A program made the position numbers and the translations under genes. The notes beneath the pieces were generated by a model that made no database searches, had not been told where the DNA came from, and worked only from the letters and a program-made list of their open reading frames with translations. Below, piece by piece: positions 1 to 11,200 of a stretch of 37,247 bases of DNA; positions within the stretch are counted from its first letter, which is position 1, and each line of letters begins with the position of its first letter. The DNA comes from Chlamydomonas sphaeroides (lineage: Eukaryota > Chlorophyta > Chlorophyceae > Chlamydomonadales > Chlamydomonadaceae). The stretch is taken from contig BDDC01000854.1 in NCBI GenBank assembly GCA_001662425.1, positions 4,097 to 41,343 on the forward strand. The letters run 5' to 3'.

Positions 1-67
1 CCCCCACCTTTCCCCCTTCCCACAATGCCGCCCGTCACCCCTCCCGCATTCCCCCTTTCCCCCCAAG

Positions 68-802
68 GCCCCCGAGGACATGGACCATGTGGTGGTGCTG
101 GTGGGCTACGGCACCACCCCGCAGGGGGTCGACTACTGGATCATCCGCAACAGGTGGGGCGGGGGGCGGAAGGGGGAAGGGGGGAGTAGGAAGCAGAGGA
201 AAGGGCAGGGGCGCCTGGCGGGGTGAAGGAGGCTCGGTGGTGGCACCGTGCTTGCCCTGCCTCTGTGCCCTTGCCCTCGCTCACCCCGTGTCGGCGCCCG
301 TGCCCCTCCTTCCCACCCGGCGCTCGTGGCGCCCATGTCCCTGGGCTGCTGCTCATCCCCTGCTCTCCCTTCCCCTCCGGGGGAGGCCATCAGCTTTGGG
401 CCCGGGCTTACGCACGGAGGTTCGCAACTAGTTCGTTACTCCCATGGTACTTCCCCTCCGCCCCTCCTCCCAATCCGCAGCTGGTCCAAGTACTGGGGCA
501 TGGACGGGTGAGGAGGGGCCAGGGGATGGCGAGGCCGGGGAGGAAAGGGCGGGGCCAGGGGAGGAAAGGGCGGGGCAGGGCGGGGCAGCTCCCGGTAAGC
601 TCCCATTATGCGCGCCTCCACGCCACCCTACACGTCCCCTCCCATCCCGCCCCATCCCCTCAGCTACGCGCGCATCAGCCGCAAGGGCAACGACTGCGGG
701 GTCACCACCGAGCCCGTCATGGCGCGGGTGGACGCGGCCGCGGCGGAGGCGGCCAAGGCGCTGCTGTCGGCGGCCAAGGGCGGCAGCGCGGGGCAGCGCT
801 AG
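68..802 (+). CDS. Papain-family (C1A) cysteine protease, C-terminal part only
   Basis: This is the 3' end of a gene whose start lies before the window. Three exons join in phase: 68-153, 481-507 and 664-802 (stop TAG 800-802). The peptide begins APEDMDHVVVLVGYGT and carries two of the three catalytic landmarks of clan CA peptidases. The catalytic His is in the DHVVVLVGYG block, and the active-site Asn is in YWIIRN followed, across the first intron, by SWSKYWGMDGY. The catalytic Cys and any propeptide lie upstream and cannot be seen. The tail after the family motif NDCGV is short and Ala-rich. Such enzymes are usually vacuolar/lysosomal or secreted endopeptidases; location cannot be judged here. 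Positions 1-67 look like the end of an upstream intron (pyrimidine-rich, ending AAG). The 154-480 intron holds a 69-nt element shared with a Prp22 intron. Confidence 0.9.
382..450 (+). repeat. Intronic 69-nt dispersed element, copy A
   Basis: This stretch lies inside the protease intron 154-480. It matches the reverse complement of 4910-4978 at about 60 of 69 positions without gaps, counted by eye. Because the second host gene is on the minus strand, both copies have the same orientation relative to transcription. Similarity fades on both sides, so the whole introns are not copies of each other. It could be a short mobile element fragment, an introner-like piece or an intron-encoded small RNA; no box C/D or tRNA-type promoter is convincing. 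Confidence 0.75.
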
Positions 803-2219
803 GCTGCTAGAGCACACAGCCGGTGGGGTTTTGGGGGGAAAGGGGCAGTGGGAGGGCAGCGGACTGCGCGAGAGCAGCCGCGGGTGTGCGTACACGGGAG
901 CACGGCTGCTGGGCTGTGGGCTGGGGTGCTGGGACTGCAGTCGTGGTCGGCGGCAGCTGGGCTCGCCGTCCCCAAGGGGGAGGGAGGGCAACAGCGCTGG
1001 CGGGGTGGAGGGACAGCAATGTGGGTCGGGCGTGAGTCCACACAAGGGGTGGGCGGGCCCGACGGGCGCATCGGCACGCCGCTGCAGGGGGGCAGGTGCA
1101 GCGGGTGGCTGTCGGGTTAAGCGCTGTGTGGCACAGCGTATGCCAGCGGTAGGGAGTAGGGAGGGTACGGGGCTGGCGTGGTGCGGGGCACTGCGGTGGT
1201 GCGGCAGGCGGTCCTGGGCGGAGGCGAGGGTGCGGCGCGGGCCGCGAGGTTGCAGCCTCCGGCACTGGGTGCGGCACCAGGCACGGCTCTGCCGCGGCGG
1301 ATCACCAACGGTTGCTTGTATGAAGCCAATGTTGCAAGCTGCTACGTTGCAAAGCAACAAACACCCTACCTACCTACCGGTACGCATCAACGGTGGGGTC
1401 GCCCCTCCCAGCGGAAGCCAACCCATGACATATAGTGTGGGGCCACACCCGTCTGCAAACCCAGTTGCGGCCGCAGCCCCCCTACACCACGCAGGCCAGC
1501 GGCCGTATGGTACAGGCGCACCAGGCAGGCGTGCGCTCCCACCAATACCACGATTAGTCATGACTCCCTGCCACAGCCAACCGACGACACCGCACGACTA
1601 GACGCCACAGGCCCACAGCCCGAGACGACGGGTGGCTCCGAGCTCACTAGGCACCCGCGGGAGGCCCCCCCCCCCCATGTCACCGCCGCCGGTCCCTGCG
1701 TCGCAGCCCTCGCACCCACGCCGCCGTATGTACCGCTGTAGTGGGGCCACCCAGGGCACCTGCGGGCCACCCCGCGCCCCGCCCTCCTCGCACACCGCCT
1801 CAGCCTCACCAGCGCCCCTTCTGCAGTCCGTCGCAGCTCGCGCGGTGTGCAGCCGAGTGACCAACGGACAGTGCACCAGGGCCGCCGCCAGCGCAACCTC
1901 GCCAACCTGCACCGCCAGCGCAACCTCGCCAACTCCAACCGCACCCCGTGCTGCCCCCCTTCCCCATCGTGGCCTGCCTCCCCGCACCCACGGCGCCGGA
2001 CGGCGCCGCACACAAGCAGGTCGCAGCCCCCTGTCGGCTGCCGCCGCACCTGCGCACGCGCCCGCTCGCGGCCACCTTGTGCGTCCTGAGCCAGAGCACC
2101 CTGAGGGCCTCCCGTGTCCTGTCCTTGGCGCCACCTTCCCCCTCCCGGCCCTTCCCCTCCCCGCGTTGAGCCCTCATCTCCCCTCGCTGGCCCCCGTCCC
2201 AGCCCCAGCCGACACGCGC
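803..2219. other. Convergent intergenic region holding two 3' ends
   Basis: This 1.4-kb stretch lies between the stop of the protease gene (+) and the stop of Prp22 (-), so it should contain both 3' untranslated regions. I see no TGTAA on the plus strand after the protease, and no reverse complement of it before Prp22. The polyadenylation points are therefore unknown. Open frames here (for example on + from 1632) lack start context, similarity and splice logic, and are expected by chance at this GC content. A 27-bp direct repeat sits at 1885-1933. Confidence 0.6.
1885..1933. repeat. 27-bp direct repeat, about 1.8 copies
   Basis: A 27-bp unit beginning at 1885 is repeated at 1912 with a nearly exact 22-nt match (core gcgcaacctcgccaac). 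It lies in the convergent intergenic region and has no visible role. Confidence 0.7.
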
Positions 2220-5200
2220 TCAGCCGCGGCGGCGCGACAGGCGCCAGGCGTTGGGGTCGTTGTACCTGTCGTACAGCGGCTCGATGCGCTCGAAGCGCTT
2301 GCGGCGGGACATCTTGTTGGGGTCGGCCGCCCTGGGGTTAGGGTGGGGTGGAGGGTTGGGGGTTGGGAGAGGGGTGGTGAGCGACCAGTGCGTGACGCAG
2401 AGGGAGGAGGGGTCGAGGGATAGCGTTACGCAGCATCGCAGACGGCTGGCCCGCCCAAACCCTACAACCCTGCTCCTCGGCCCCTGCCCTTCCTCGCCCG
2501 ACCATTCCCTCGCCCCCAAACCTCTCCCTCCCGGCGCCGCTCACTTGAAGAAGCGCGGCGCAAGCTCCGCCAGCCAGCGCGGGTCGATGGCGAGCACCTC
2601 GCGCATGTACTCCTTGGTGGTCAGGATGAGCTCGTGGTAGAGCACCCAGTCGGGCTGCTGCTGGAAGAGCGACGAGGAGGGGTGGATGAACACCGGCTGC
2701 TGCTCCACCACCGTCTTGTAGCCCTCCTGCGGGTCCTTGCGCGCGCTGCGGGTGGTGGGGGCGGGGATGGAAATGGGCGGGGAGAGCGGGGGACGGGGAC
2801 GGAGGAGGGGGGACACGGTCAGCAGCAGCTATGAGGAGAGCGCGGCGGGCAGCGGTCAATGTGAGCGAGCCCCTGCCGCCTCCTTTCTCTGCTCCTCCTC
2901 GCCCGCTCACGTGTGGAAGAAGAAGCCCGAGGCAATGGCCTTGCAGATCTTGGTGTAGTTGCGGCCGGCCGACACCTGGGCGGGTGGGGATGGGGTGGGG
3001 GGTTGGGGTGAGGAAGGCGGCGGGGTTGAGAGTGGAGCGCGGACGGCGCCACAACCTCCGCTAACCATCTTCACCCTCCTCCTCTTCTCCCCCCCCTTGC
3101 CTGCTCCATCAGGTAGCGGTCCATGATGGCCAGCATGTCGCCACGCCGTGCCCCAAACCCACCGTCCCCCTGTGCTATTCCCCCTCCTTTCCCCCCGCTC
3201 TCCTGCCCATACCTGCTCCAGCTTGTAGCGATCCATGATGGCCAGCAGCTGCTTGCGCACATCCTGCGCCCGCTTCATGGAGCGGTCCTGGGGGCCAGGG
3301 GAGAGGGAGAGCAGGGGAGGGGCGGGCGAAGAAGGAAAGGGGCACACGGTGAGCGAAGGTGAGGGGCGAGGAGGTCGCGGCAAGGTGCCGTACCCCGTGC
3401 CGCCGCTGATGCGGTGTACATGCCCGCACGCTCTGCTGCCGATCCTGCCCCTCCCTCCCGTCCTCCCCACCTCCCCGGCCCCATCCTTTCCCCGCCGGCC
3501 CGCCCCCCCCACCTGGATGAAGTTCTCCTTGCACCAGGGCACGGAGAACTTGTTGGCCTTCCACTGCTCGTACACCGCCAGCAGCGTCAGGTGGTCGCCC
3601 TCGGGCTGGTAGAACTTGGCCTTGCGCTGGTCGGCCTGGAGATAGGGGGCGAAGGGGGCATTGGGGCGAGGGAGGACAGGTGGGGAAGGAGGATGCGTGT
3701 CAGAAAGGCGTTTAGCCCGCCGAGCCATCCACCGCCGGCAGCCGACAGCCCCTCCCCCTCCCCCTGCCCTCGCACTTGTCCCGCCCCTGCCCCCCCTGCC
3801 TCCCCGGTGCCCCCACCTGCGCCCACCCCAGCCAACTCCCCCGCCGCCCTCCCGCGCACCTGCGCCTGCTTCTCCTTGGGCCGGTAGAAGATGTTCTGCG
3901 CGCTCAGCATGGCCAGGATGGTGAGGATCTCCTCGCTGCAGCCCAGGTCCACCGAGGCGATGAGGCACTGGGGGAAAGGGAAGGAATGGAGGGAGGGGGC
4001 CACGGGTGGGCGTAGTGCAGGGGCCGAGGCCCGTTGGCCCCCGCGCCCCTCCCTGCACGTCCTGGCCCCCGCCGCCCTCCCGCTGCCCTGCTTCCCCCGC
4101 TCTTGCCGCCCCCTCACGCCCACCTTGCTCATGGGCGGCTCCAGGGGGAACTCCGCCATCTTGCGGCCCAGCTTGGTGAGCAGGCCCTGCGGGAGGGAGG
4201 GGAGGGGTAAAGGAGGTGCGTCTGGTGGGCGTGAGCGTATCGTATAGCAGCAGCCGCTCTCCAACGCCTTTTTCCTCCCACCAGCCCCTCCCCTCGCCCT
4301 CCAACCCTTCCCTTCCCTTTTAGGGTTTTTTCCCTCCCCCTCCCCTCCCTCCCCCTCCCCTCCCGTCCCCCTGCCCCCACCTCCTCGTCCAGCGCGCCCA
4401 GGTTGTACAGCTGCTCCAGCGCCGACACCAGCGTGGAGGCGGGCGGCGGGTCCATGAAGTCAAAGCCCAGCAGGTCGTTGATGCCCATGGCCTTGAGCGT
4501 CAGCACAGTCCTGGCGGGAGGACATGGGTGGTAGGGGAGGGCGGGGAAGGCGGGGAGGGGGGGGGCGTGAGGTGACGGGAAAGGGGGGGCCCGCGGCAGC
4601 TGCATGGGGTGTGCCCAGGTGGGGGCATATCACGCCTGCCCCCGGCTCATGCCCTCGCCTGTCCGTCTCAATGCCCCTCCACCCCAGCCGCGGTGCCCCC
4701 TGCCCCACCTCCTGCTCCCCGGCCCCCTGCCTTCCCCCCCGCTCCTCTTCCCGCGCCCCTCACATGGCCAGGTTGGTGCGCTGGATCTCGGGCACACTCA
4801 GCGGCAGCATCTCCTGCTTGTAGGCGGCCTGTGGCAGGCGGGAGGGGTCGGGGGGTCGAGGTGGTGGCGGAGGGTGAGGGGCCGGCGACAAGGTGGTGGT
4901 GAGGGGTGGGTACCGCGGGAGTAACGAACTGGTTGCAAACCTCCGAGCGTAAGCCCCGGCCCAAAGCTGCCAGCCTCCCGCCCCACTCGTGGTGGTGAGG
5001 TGAGAGGGGCCGCGGTCCCCAGGTGGCACGTCTGGGAGTATGGGAGCATGCACGGGAAGGGACGCCGCCGCGTGGCCGCGCACCCGCTGCCGCCCGCTCC
5101 CGCACGCAACCCCCCTTTCCCCCTCCTGCCTGCGCACCTCGGTGTACAGACGGTAGCACTTGCCCGGCCCCGTGCGCCCGGCTCGGCCCGCGCGCTGCTT

Positions 5201-8200
5201 GGCCGAGGCCTGGCTGATGGGCGCCACCACCAGCGAGTCCATGCCGTTCTTGGGGTTGAACACCTGGGAGGTGACGGGGGTGGGGTGGGGTGGGGTGAGG
5301 ACGAGGGGAGGGGGCGCGAGGAGGGTGACGCATGCGGAGCTTCGGAAGGCTGGAGGAGGCAGGCGGGCGGGCGGGTAGAGGCGCCGGTGGCCTTACGCAC
5401 CCGTGAGTTGCCTTTCCCCCTCCTCCCCCCTCCTCCTCCTCGCTCCCCCTTCCCCCCACCTTGATCTTGGCGAAGCCCGGGTCCACCACGTAGTAGATGC
5501 CGTCGATGGTGAGCGAGGCCTCGGCGATGTTGGTGGCCACAACACACTTGCGCTTGCCCAGGGGGGCGGGCTCGAAAATGCGCGTCTAAGGGGGCAGGGA
5601 GCAAGGGAGGAAGGGTTGACCGCGGGGGCAAAGGCGGGAGGGTTGGCCTGCGGGACCCGAGGACCGGCAGCAAGCGACACCGCTCGCCGGCCCTGCCCCC
5701 GGCTCTTGGGCAGGCCCCGCCCCCCGCCTGCCTGCTGCCACCCTCCGTCCCTGTCCCCCCTCCCCCATGTCCCGCCGCGGCCCTCACCTGGATCTCCGAG
5801 GGCAGCGCGGAGAAGACGGGCAGCACGATGAGCTCGGGCACCGCGGGCCCCAGCGCCTTGATGCGCTCGTACAGGATCTGGCAGGCCGTCTCGATCTCCT
5901 CCTGTCCGGTCAGGAACAGCAGCAGGTCGCCCTCGGGCTCGCTCAGGTGGATCTGCAGCACCGTGATGAGCGCGGCGTCCAGGTAGTCGGGCTCGGGGGC
6001 CTGAGGGGAGGGGGAGGGGGAAGGGGGGGAAGGCATGTGTGTGCTTTTGTGCCTTGTTGGTCGGAGTGTGGCGTTCAGTGAGGGTGTCCAGGCAATGGGG
6101 CCCAGGGCCCCTGATGCACTGCCCCACATTGACGTTCGCTTGCCAGGCCCTCCCCCTCATCCTCCCCGCCCCCTGACCTTGGTGTAGAGCACCTCCACGG
6201 GATACGTGCGGCCGGGGATGGTGAAGATGGGCGCGTCGAAGAAGTAGGACGAGAACTTCTCCGCATCCAGCGTGGCGGAGGTGACGATGAGCTTGAAGTC
6301 GGTGCGCTTGCGGCACACCTGGTTTGGGAGCGGGGAGGAGGGGGGAGGGTTGGTGCGGGATGGAGGACGGGAGAGAACCGGCAGGCGCACCGGCGCTGAT
6401 GGCGCAGCCCCCCACGGCACGACTCCGCCGCACGTTGGCGCCCCAGCACAGCCTGCCCCCCCCCCCACACACACACAGGCTCGCAGGCACGAGACGCCTG
6501 CGCCCCCTGCTGACGCTGTTGCTGAGCCCCGCCCCCCCTGCCTCTCCTCCCGGCCGCACCTCCTTCATGAGCCCGAACAGCACGTCGGTGTGGATGGTGC
6601 GCTCGTGCGCCTCGTCCAGCACGATGCAGCTGAGGGGTGGGACAGGGGATAGGGCAGGGGTGGCCGTCACAAGCAGGGTAGGAGAGGGGCGAGACGGCGC
6701 CACCCAGGCCGGCCCACGAACCCAAACCCGCGCCCCCGCCCCCTTCCTGCCCCCCACCTGTACTGGCTCAGCGCCTCGTCCAGCAGGCACTCGCGCAGCA
6801 GCATACCGTCCGTCATGTACTTGATGACGGTCTCGGGGCCAGTGCAGTCCTCGAAACGAATGGCGTAGCCCACCTGGGAGGGGAGGATGGATAGCGGGTG
6901 CGGGGGAGGGGCAGTTCAGGATGCGGTTCGGGGTGCGGTTAGCGCGCCTGGCTCCGACCCTTCGAAACAGCGTAGCTGAGGACATGTTACATCCCCACCA
7001 GGGCAGGGCCGGCATAGCAAGAAGGACCCCTTCGCTCCCCCGTCCTCCATCCACGCTCCTCCCGTCCCCTCCCCAGCCCCCTCCCCTCCCATTTCCCCTC
7101 CCCAGGCCCCTGCCGCGCACCTCCTCGCCCAGGCGGCACCCGAACTCCTCGCTGACGCGCTTGGCCACGGACATGGCCGCCACACGGCGGGGCTGCGTGC
7201 AGCCGATGCGGCCCGTGGCGGTGTAGCCGGCCTCGCCCAGGTACTGCGTCATCTGGGTGGTCTTGCCGCTGCCCGTCTCGCCAATCACCACCAGCACCTG
7301 GGGGGTGGGAGGGAATGGGGGACAAGCGCAAGAATTGGAGTCTGGGCAGCGTGGGTGCGTAGGGGGCGGCTACGGCCGGGGCCTGTGCGACGAGTCGGCC
7401 GTCCCCTTCGCACTGCCCTTCTTGGCTCCGCCTTCCATCGTAACGTCAGCCTTAAGCAGCGCGACTCCCGTTGCCTCACAACGCCTGTGCAGAACCGCGG
7501 CCCCCGCCAGCCCTCCCCCCACCTGGTTGTCCTTGACGGCCTCGATGAGCTGCTGCTTGAGCTTGTAGATGGGCAGCGACTCGCGCTGCTCCTTGATGTT
7601 GCGCGCGTCCTGTGAGGGGGCAGAGGCGGCGAGGAAGGCGGGGGAGGCGAGGCAGGGTGAGCAGGAGGCGAGGGAGGAGGCAGGGCCGAAGGGTGCTGTC
7701 GGGCATCTTACCCATGCGACCGCCGCGGCTCTTCTCCTCCCCAGAACCCTAGCTGTCGCTAGAGGCCCCAGAGGCCAACCCCACCAGCAACACCCCCGGC
7801 TGCCGCCCTCCTGGCCCACCATCCTGGCACACCTCGCGCACCCCACACCCCCTCCCCTCACCTGGATGCCGTAACTGATGGCCTTGCCCATGGCCGCCTT
7901 CTTCCACTCGGGGATCTCGTTTTGAGTCAGACCGATGCCGCGCAGCTCCTGAGCCAGCGCGCGCTCGCCTGGGCAGGTAGGCGGGTGGGAACGGGGGTAG
8001 CGGCACAAGTGGTGTTGAGCTTCCCAGTCACCGGCTGCAGTTTACCGCCCCGGCGCCTCGCCTGTACACGTGCTGCCAGCCGGAGACCCTACACCCCTCT
8101 TTCCCCCGCTCGGGCTTGCTCACTGGGGTCCGCCATGGGGTCCTCCCAGGGCCGGCTGAGGTCCTTGGGGATGGCCTCCAGCAGCGTGCGCTGCTGCTGC

Positions 8201-11200
8201 TCCTTGAGCTCGCGCCGCTCCTTGGACAGCGCCGACTGAGGAGGGGGCCGGTGGTGGTGGTGGTGGTAGTGGTGGTGGGGGTGGAATGAGAGGCGGATTG
8301 GGGTCAGGGCAGAGGGTCATGGCCGGGCGGTCATGGCCGGCGGCAAGGTGCGGGCCCTGCACACCGCAATCCCGACACTCGGACTGCCGTCCCGCCCTCC
8401 CCCGCCCCTTCCCGCCGCCCTCACGGGGCCCACCTGCGTCATGGCGGCCCGCTGCAGCGAGCCGTCAGGGTTCTTGACGATCTTGACAGGCGACATCTCG
8501 ATACCGCTGCGGGTGCCCATGCCCTGGGAGGAGAGGAGGGGAGAGGAGGGGAGGGGGAAGGAGGGAGAATGTTCAGGGCACCGGGAGCAGGTGAGGCCCC
8601 AGCACCTCGGCGTCGCCCTGCGCCAAGGGATGAGCGCCGGCCCCCCTTCCCCTTTCCCCCTCGCTGGCCCCACCTTGAGGAAGGCGGGCTCGATGTCGTT
8701 GAGGTCGATCTCAAACTCCTCCGCCTCGCTGGGGTCGGTGGCGGAGGCCAGCACGCCCAGCCCGCTGTCGTCGTCGTAGTGCGCGTACTCGCGCACGTCC
8801 AGCACGCCTGGGGAGGGGGAGCGGGGGAGCGCGACAGCGGGGGCGAAGAGGGGTTTGGGTGGTTGGGAGGTGACCGGTGGTGCAGGGGTGGGCAAGGGTG
8901 TGTCGCAGCGAGCGTTCGCCGCAGACCCCGCCGCACCGAGGTGGGTGGCGGTGCGGGCGCAGCGCCCCCGCCCCCGCGCCCACCCACGCAGACGCCGCAA
9001 CAAGGCGAGTGACGGTGCAAGCGCAGCGGCCCCTGCTCCGGCCCGCACACACGCACGCACCCGAGCTGATGAGCTGCTTGCTCTCCCACATCTCGTACTC
9101 GGTCAGCTTCTTGCCGCGGCGGCGGGGGTTGGGGTCGTCGTCGTCGGGGTTGAGCTGCAGGTGGGGGCGGGTGGGCGCGGGGCGACAGGTTGCGCGAAAG
9201 GGGATCAGGCAGCGGCAGGAGGGCCTCCGTCAGGCCCCTTCAGCCCAAGCGTCCCCAACACCCGCCCGCAACTCCTGTCCATAACCAGGAGCACCTCTTC
9301 CAGCGGCACCTCCCTCCCTCTTCCCTTCCCCCCCGCCCGCGTCCCCCTCTTCCTTCCCCACCTTGATACCGCTCATGCCCTTGAGGCCGCCTGCCAGCTT
9401 GCCCTCCCCGTCCGCCCCCGGCAGCAGGTGCGTGGGCAGCAGGTCCTTGCCCGTGGCCTGGTCCACGTCGCGCATGGACAGCGACAGCCGCTGCACCCCG
9501 TTGGCGCCCGTCGTGCCCATGCCGATGAGCTGGAATGGGGGTGGTCGGCGGGGTGGTGGGGAGGGCGTGGGTTGGGGCGGGTTGGGGTGGTGGCAAGGCG
9601 GTGGCGGTGTGGATTCAACAAGGGAGGCTGGCTGCGGTGGTGGTGGGAAGGCCGCGCGACCACGCCTCGGCCCAGCCTGCGCAGGACGCGGCCGCCTGGC
9701 CCCTCCCGGCCGTCTGCCTCACCTTGACCCACACCTCCTCGCCGCGCTTGACCACGTCGGTGGGCGCCTGGATGGGCTTCTTGCAGATGTTGGCGATGTG
9801 CACTAGGCCCTCCACCTGGGGGGAGGGAGAGGGAAGGGGAGGAGGGGAGGGCCAGGAGAGAGATGCGGGTGAAGGTTGTGAGAGAGGAGCGCGGGTTGGA
9901 CCAGTCCACTGCCGCAGCCCGCACGCGCCGTGTGGCCGCACCCACCCATCTACCCCGCCCTCCCGCCCCACCCTCAGCCCGGGCCCCACTTTGCGCGAAA
10001 AGTGAATGAGCTCCACGAAGCAGCCGGTGCCCATTGTGCCCGTCACGCGGCCGCGGTACACGCCGCCCAGCTCGGGGAAGTCGGGCAGCGCGGGCCGCTT
10101 GGGAGGGGGCGGCATGGCAAAGCCGTCGCGGTCGCGGCCGCCCGAGCCGCTGGGGCCGGGGCCGCCGCCGCGGCCGTCGTCGTCATCGCTGCGCAGGCGG
10201 GGCCGCAGCATGGTGGGAAGGGGGTCTGGGACGCGGTCACATGAAGCCCGCCGTAGCGTCCTCATTGCACACCAGCGCGCGGCGCAACACGCTTTGGCAG
10301 ACGTTAGGCCGTTGGCATGCGCGCTCCGTGCTGGCCCAAGCCCCCGGCCTCTCTCGGTAGCCTTGTCCTACACAACATATCTTATGCCGAGCGCAAAGCC
10401 CTGGGCCCCGCTCGGCACTGCCCATCCCAGGCCCAAGCACCATGGGCCCGGCCCCCTGCACTCCTGCACCCCGACTCCCGCCCCACCCGCGGCGCTTGCG
10501 GTCGCCGCCGCGGTCCCGTTCGTCACGGTACCGCTCGTCGCGACCACCGTCGCGGTCGTCGCGGTAGCGCGAGGAGCCCGCGCCCGCCTCGTCGCGCTTG
10601 CGCTTCTGGTCCGCCTCCTGCGGCGGGCGGGCGGGCGGGCGGGGCGGCGTGAGGCGGGGCTTGCACGGGGCTGCGGTCAGCGGGCGCCGCTGGGTTGGCG
10701 TGCTGCGCAACACTCGCCTGCTCTCACGCCGCAACTGGGTGGCCCTGCTGCCGCCGGCCCCCGTCCATATCCTGTGCCGCCGCCCTTTCGCCCCCTGGCT
10801 TGTTTACACCCAGCAGCTGCCGATAGCTGCCCAGCCGACCCTTTTACGCGCTGGCCTCGCAGCACACCCAAGCCCTCGCTCCGGAGCCAGCCAGCCCCAT
10901 CCGCCCCGCAGTTCCGCGCCGCAGTTCCGCCCGCCCACCGGCCCCACGCATCCCCACATCCCCGCAACCCTCGCCCATCTCCCCCCGCTCTCGCCGCACC
11001 TCCAGCAGCTCCTGCGTCAGCCGCTTGGCCCGCTCCCTAGTGTCCGCCAGCTCGGCCGCCGGCAGCTTGGCGTCGGGCCGCGCTAGCGATGCGCCGCCGC
11101 GGCCCGAGCCACCGGCGCCGCCGCCTGAGCCGCCCGTGAGCGCCTGGATGATATTCCAGAAGCGCTCGATGAGCACATCGTTGAGCGCCGCGCCCAGGCC

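Noticed and set aside
421..431. GGTTCGCAACT-like text in the 69-nt element as a tRNA-type B box
   Set aside because: It lacks the invariant A of the B box and no A box lies at the right distance; copy B differs at this site too.
1632..2423. 263-codon plus-strand open frame overlapping the Prp22 3' end
   Set aside because: Pro/Ala/Arg-rich translation typical of GC-rich non-coding frames; it runs antisense into the last Prp22 exon and has no similarity.
4313..4330. TTTTAGGG next to TTTT, like the telomere unit of some green algae
   Set aside because: Only a single unit inside a Prp22 intron; no array, and the same applies to CCCTA-like text near 2457.
9930..11040. Long plus-strand open frames antisense to the Prp22 5' exons
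   Set aside because: Explained by the opposite-strand coding exons and C-rich introns; no independent support.
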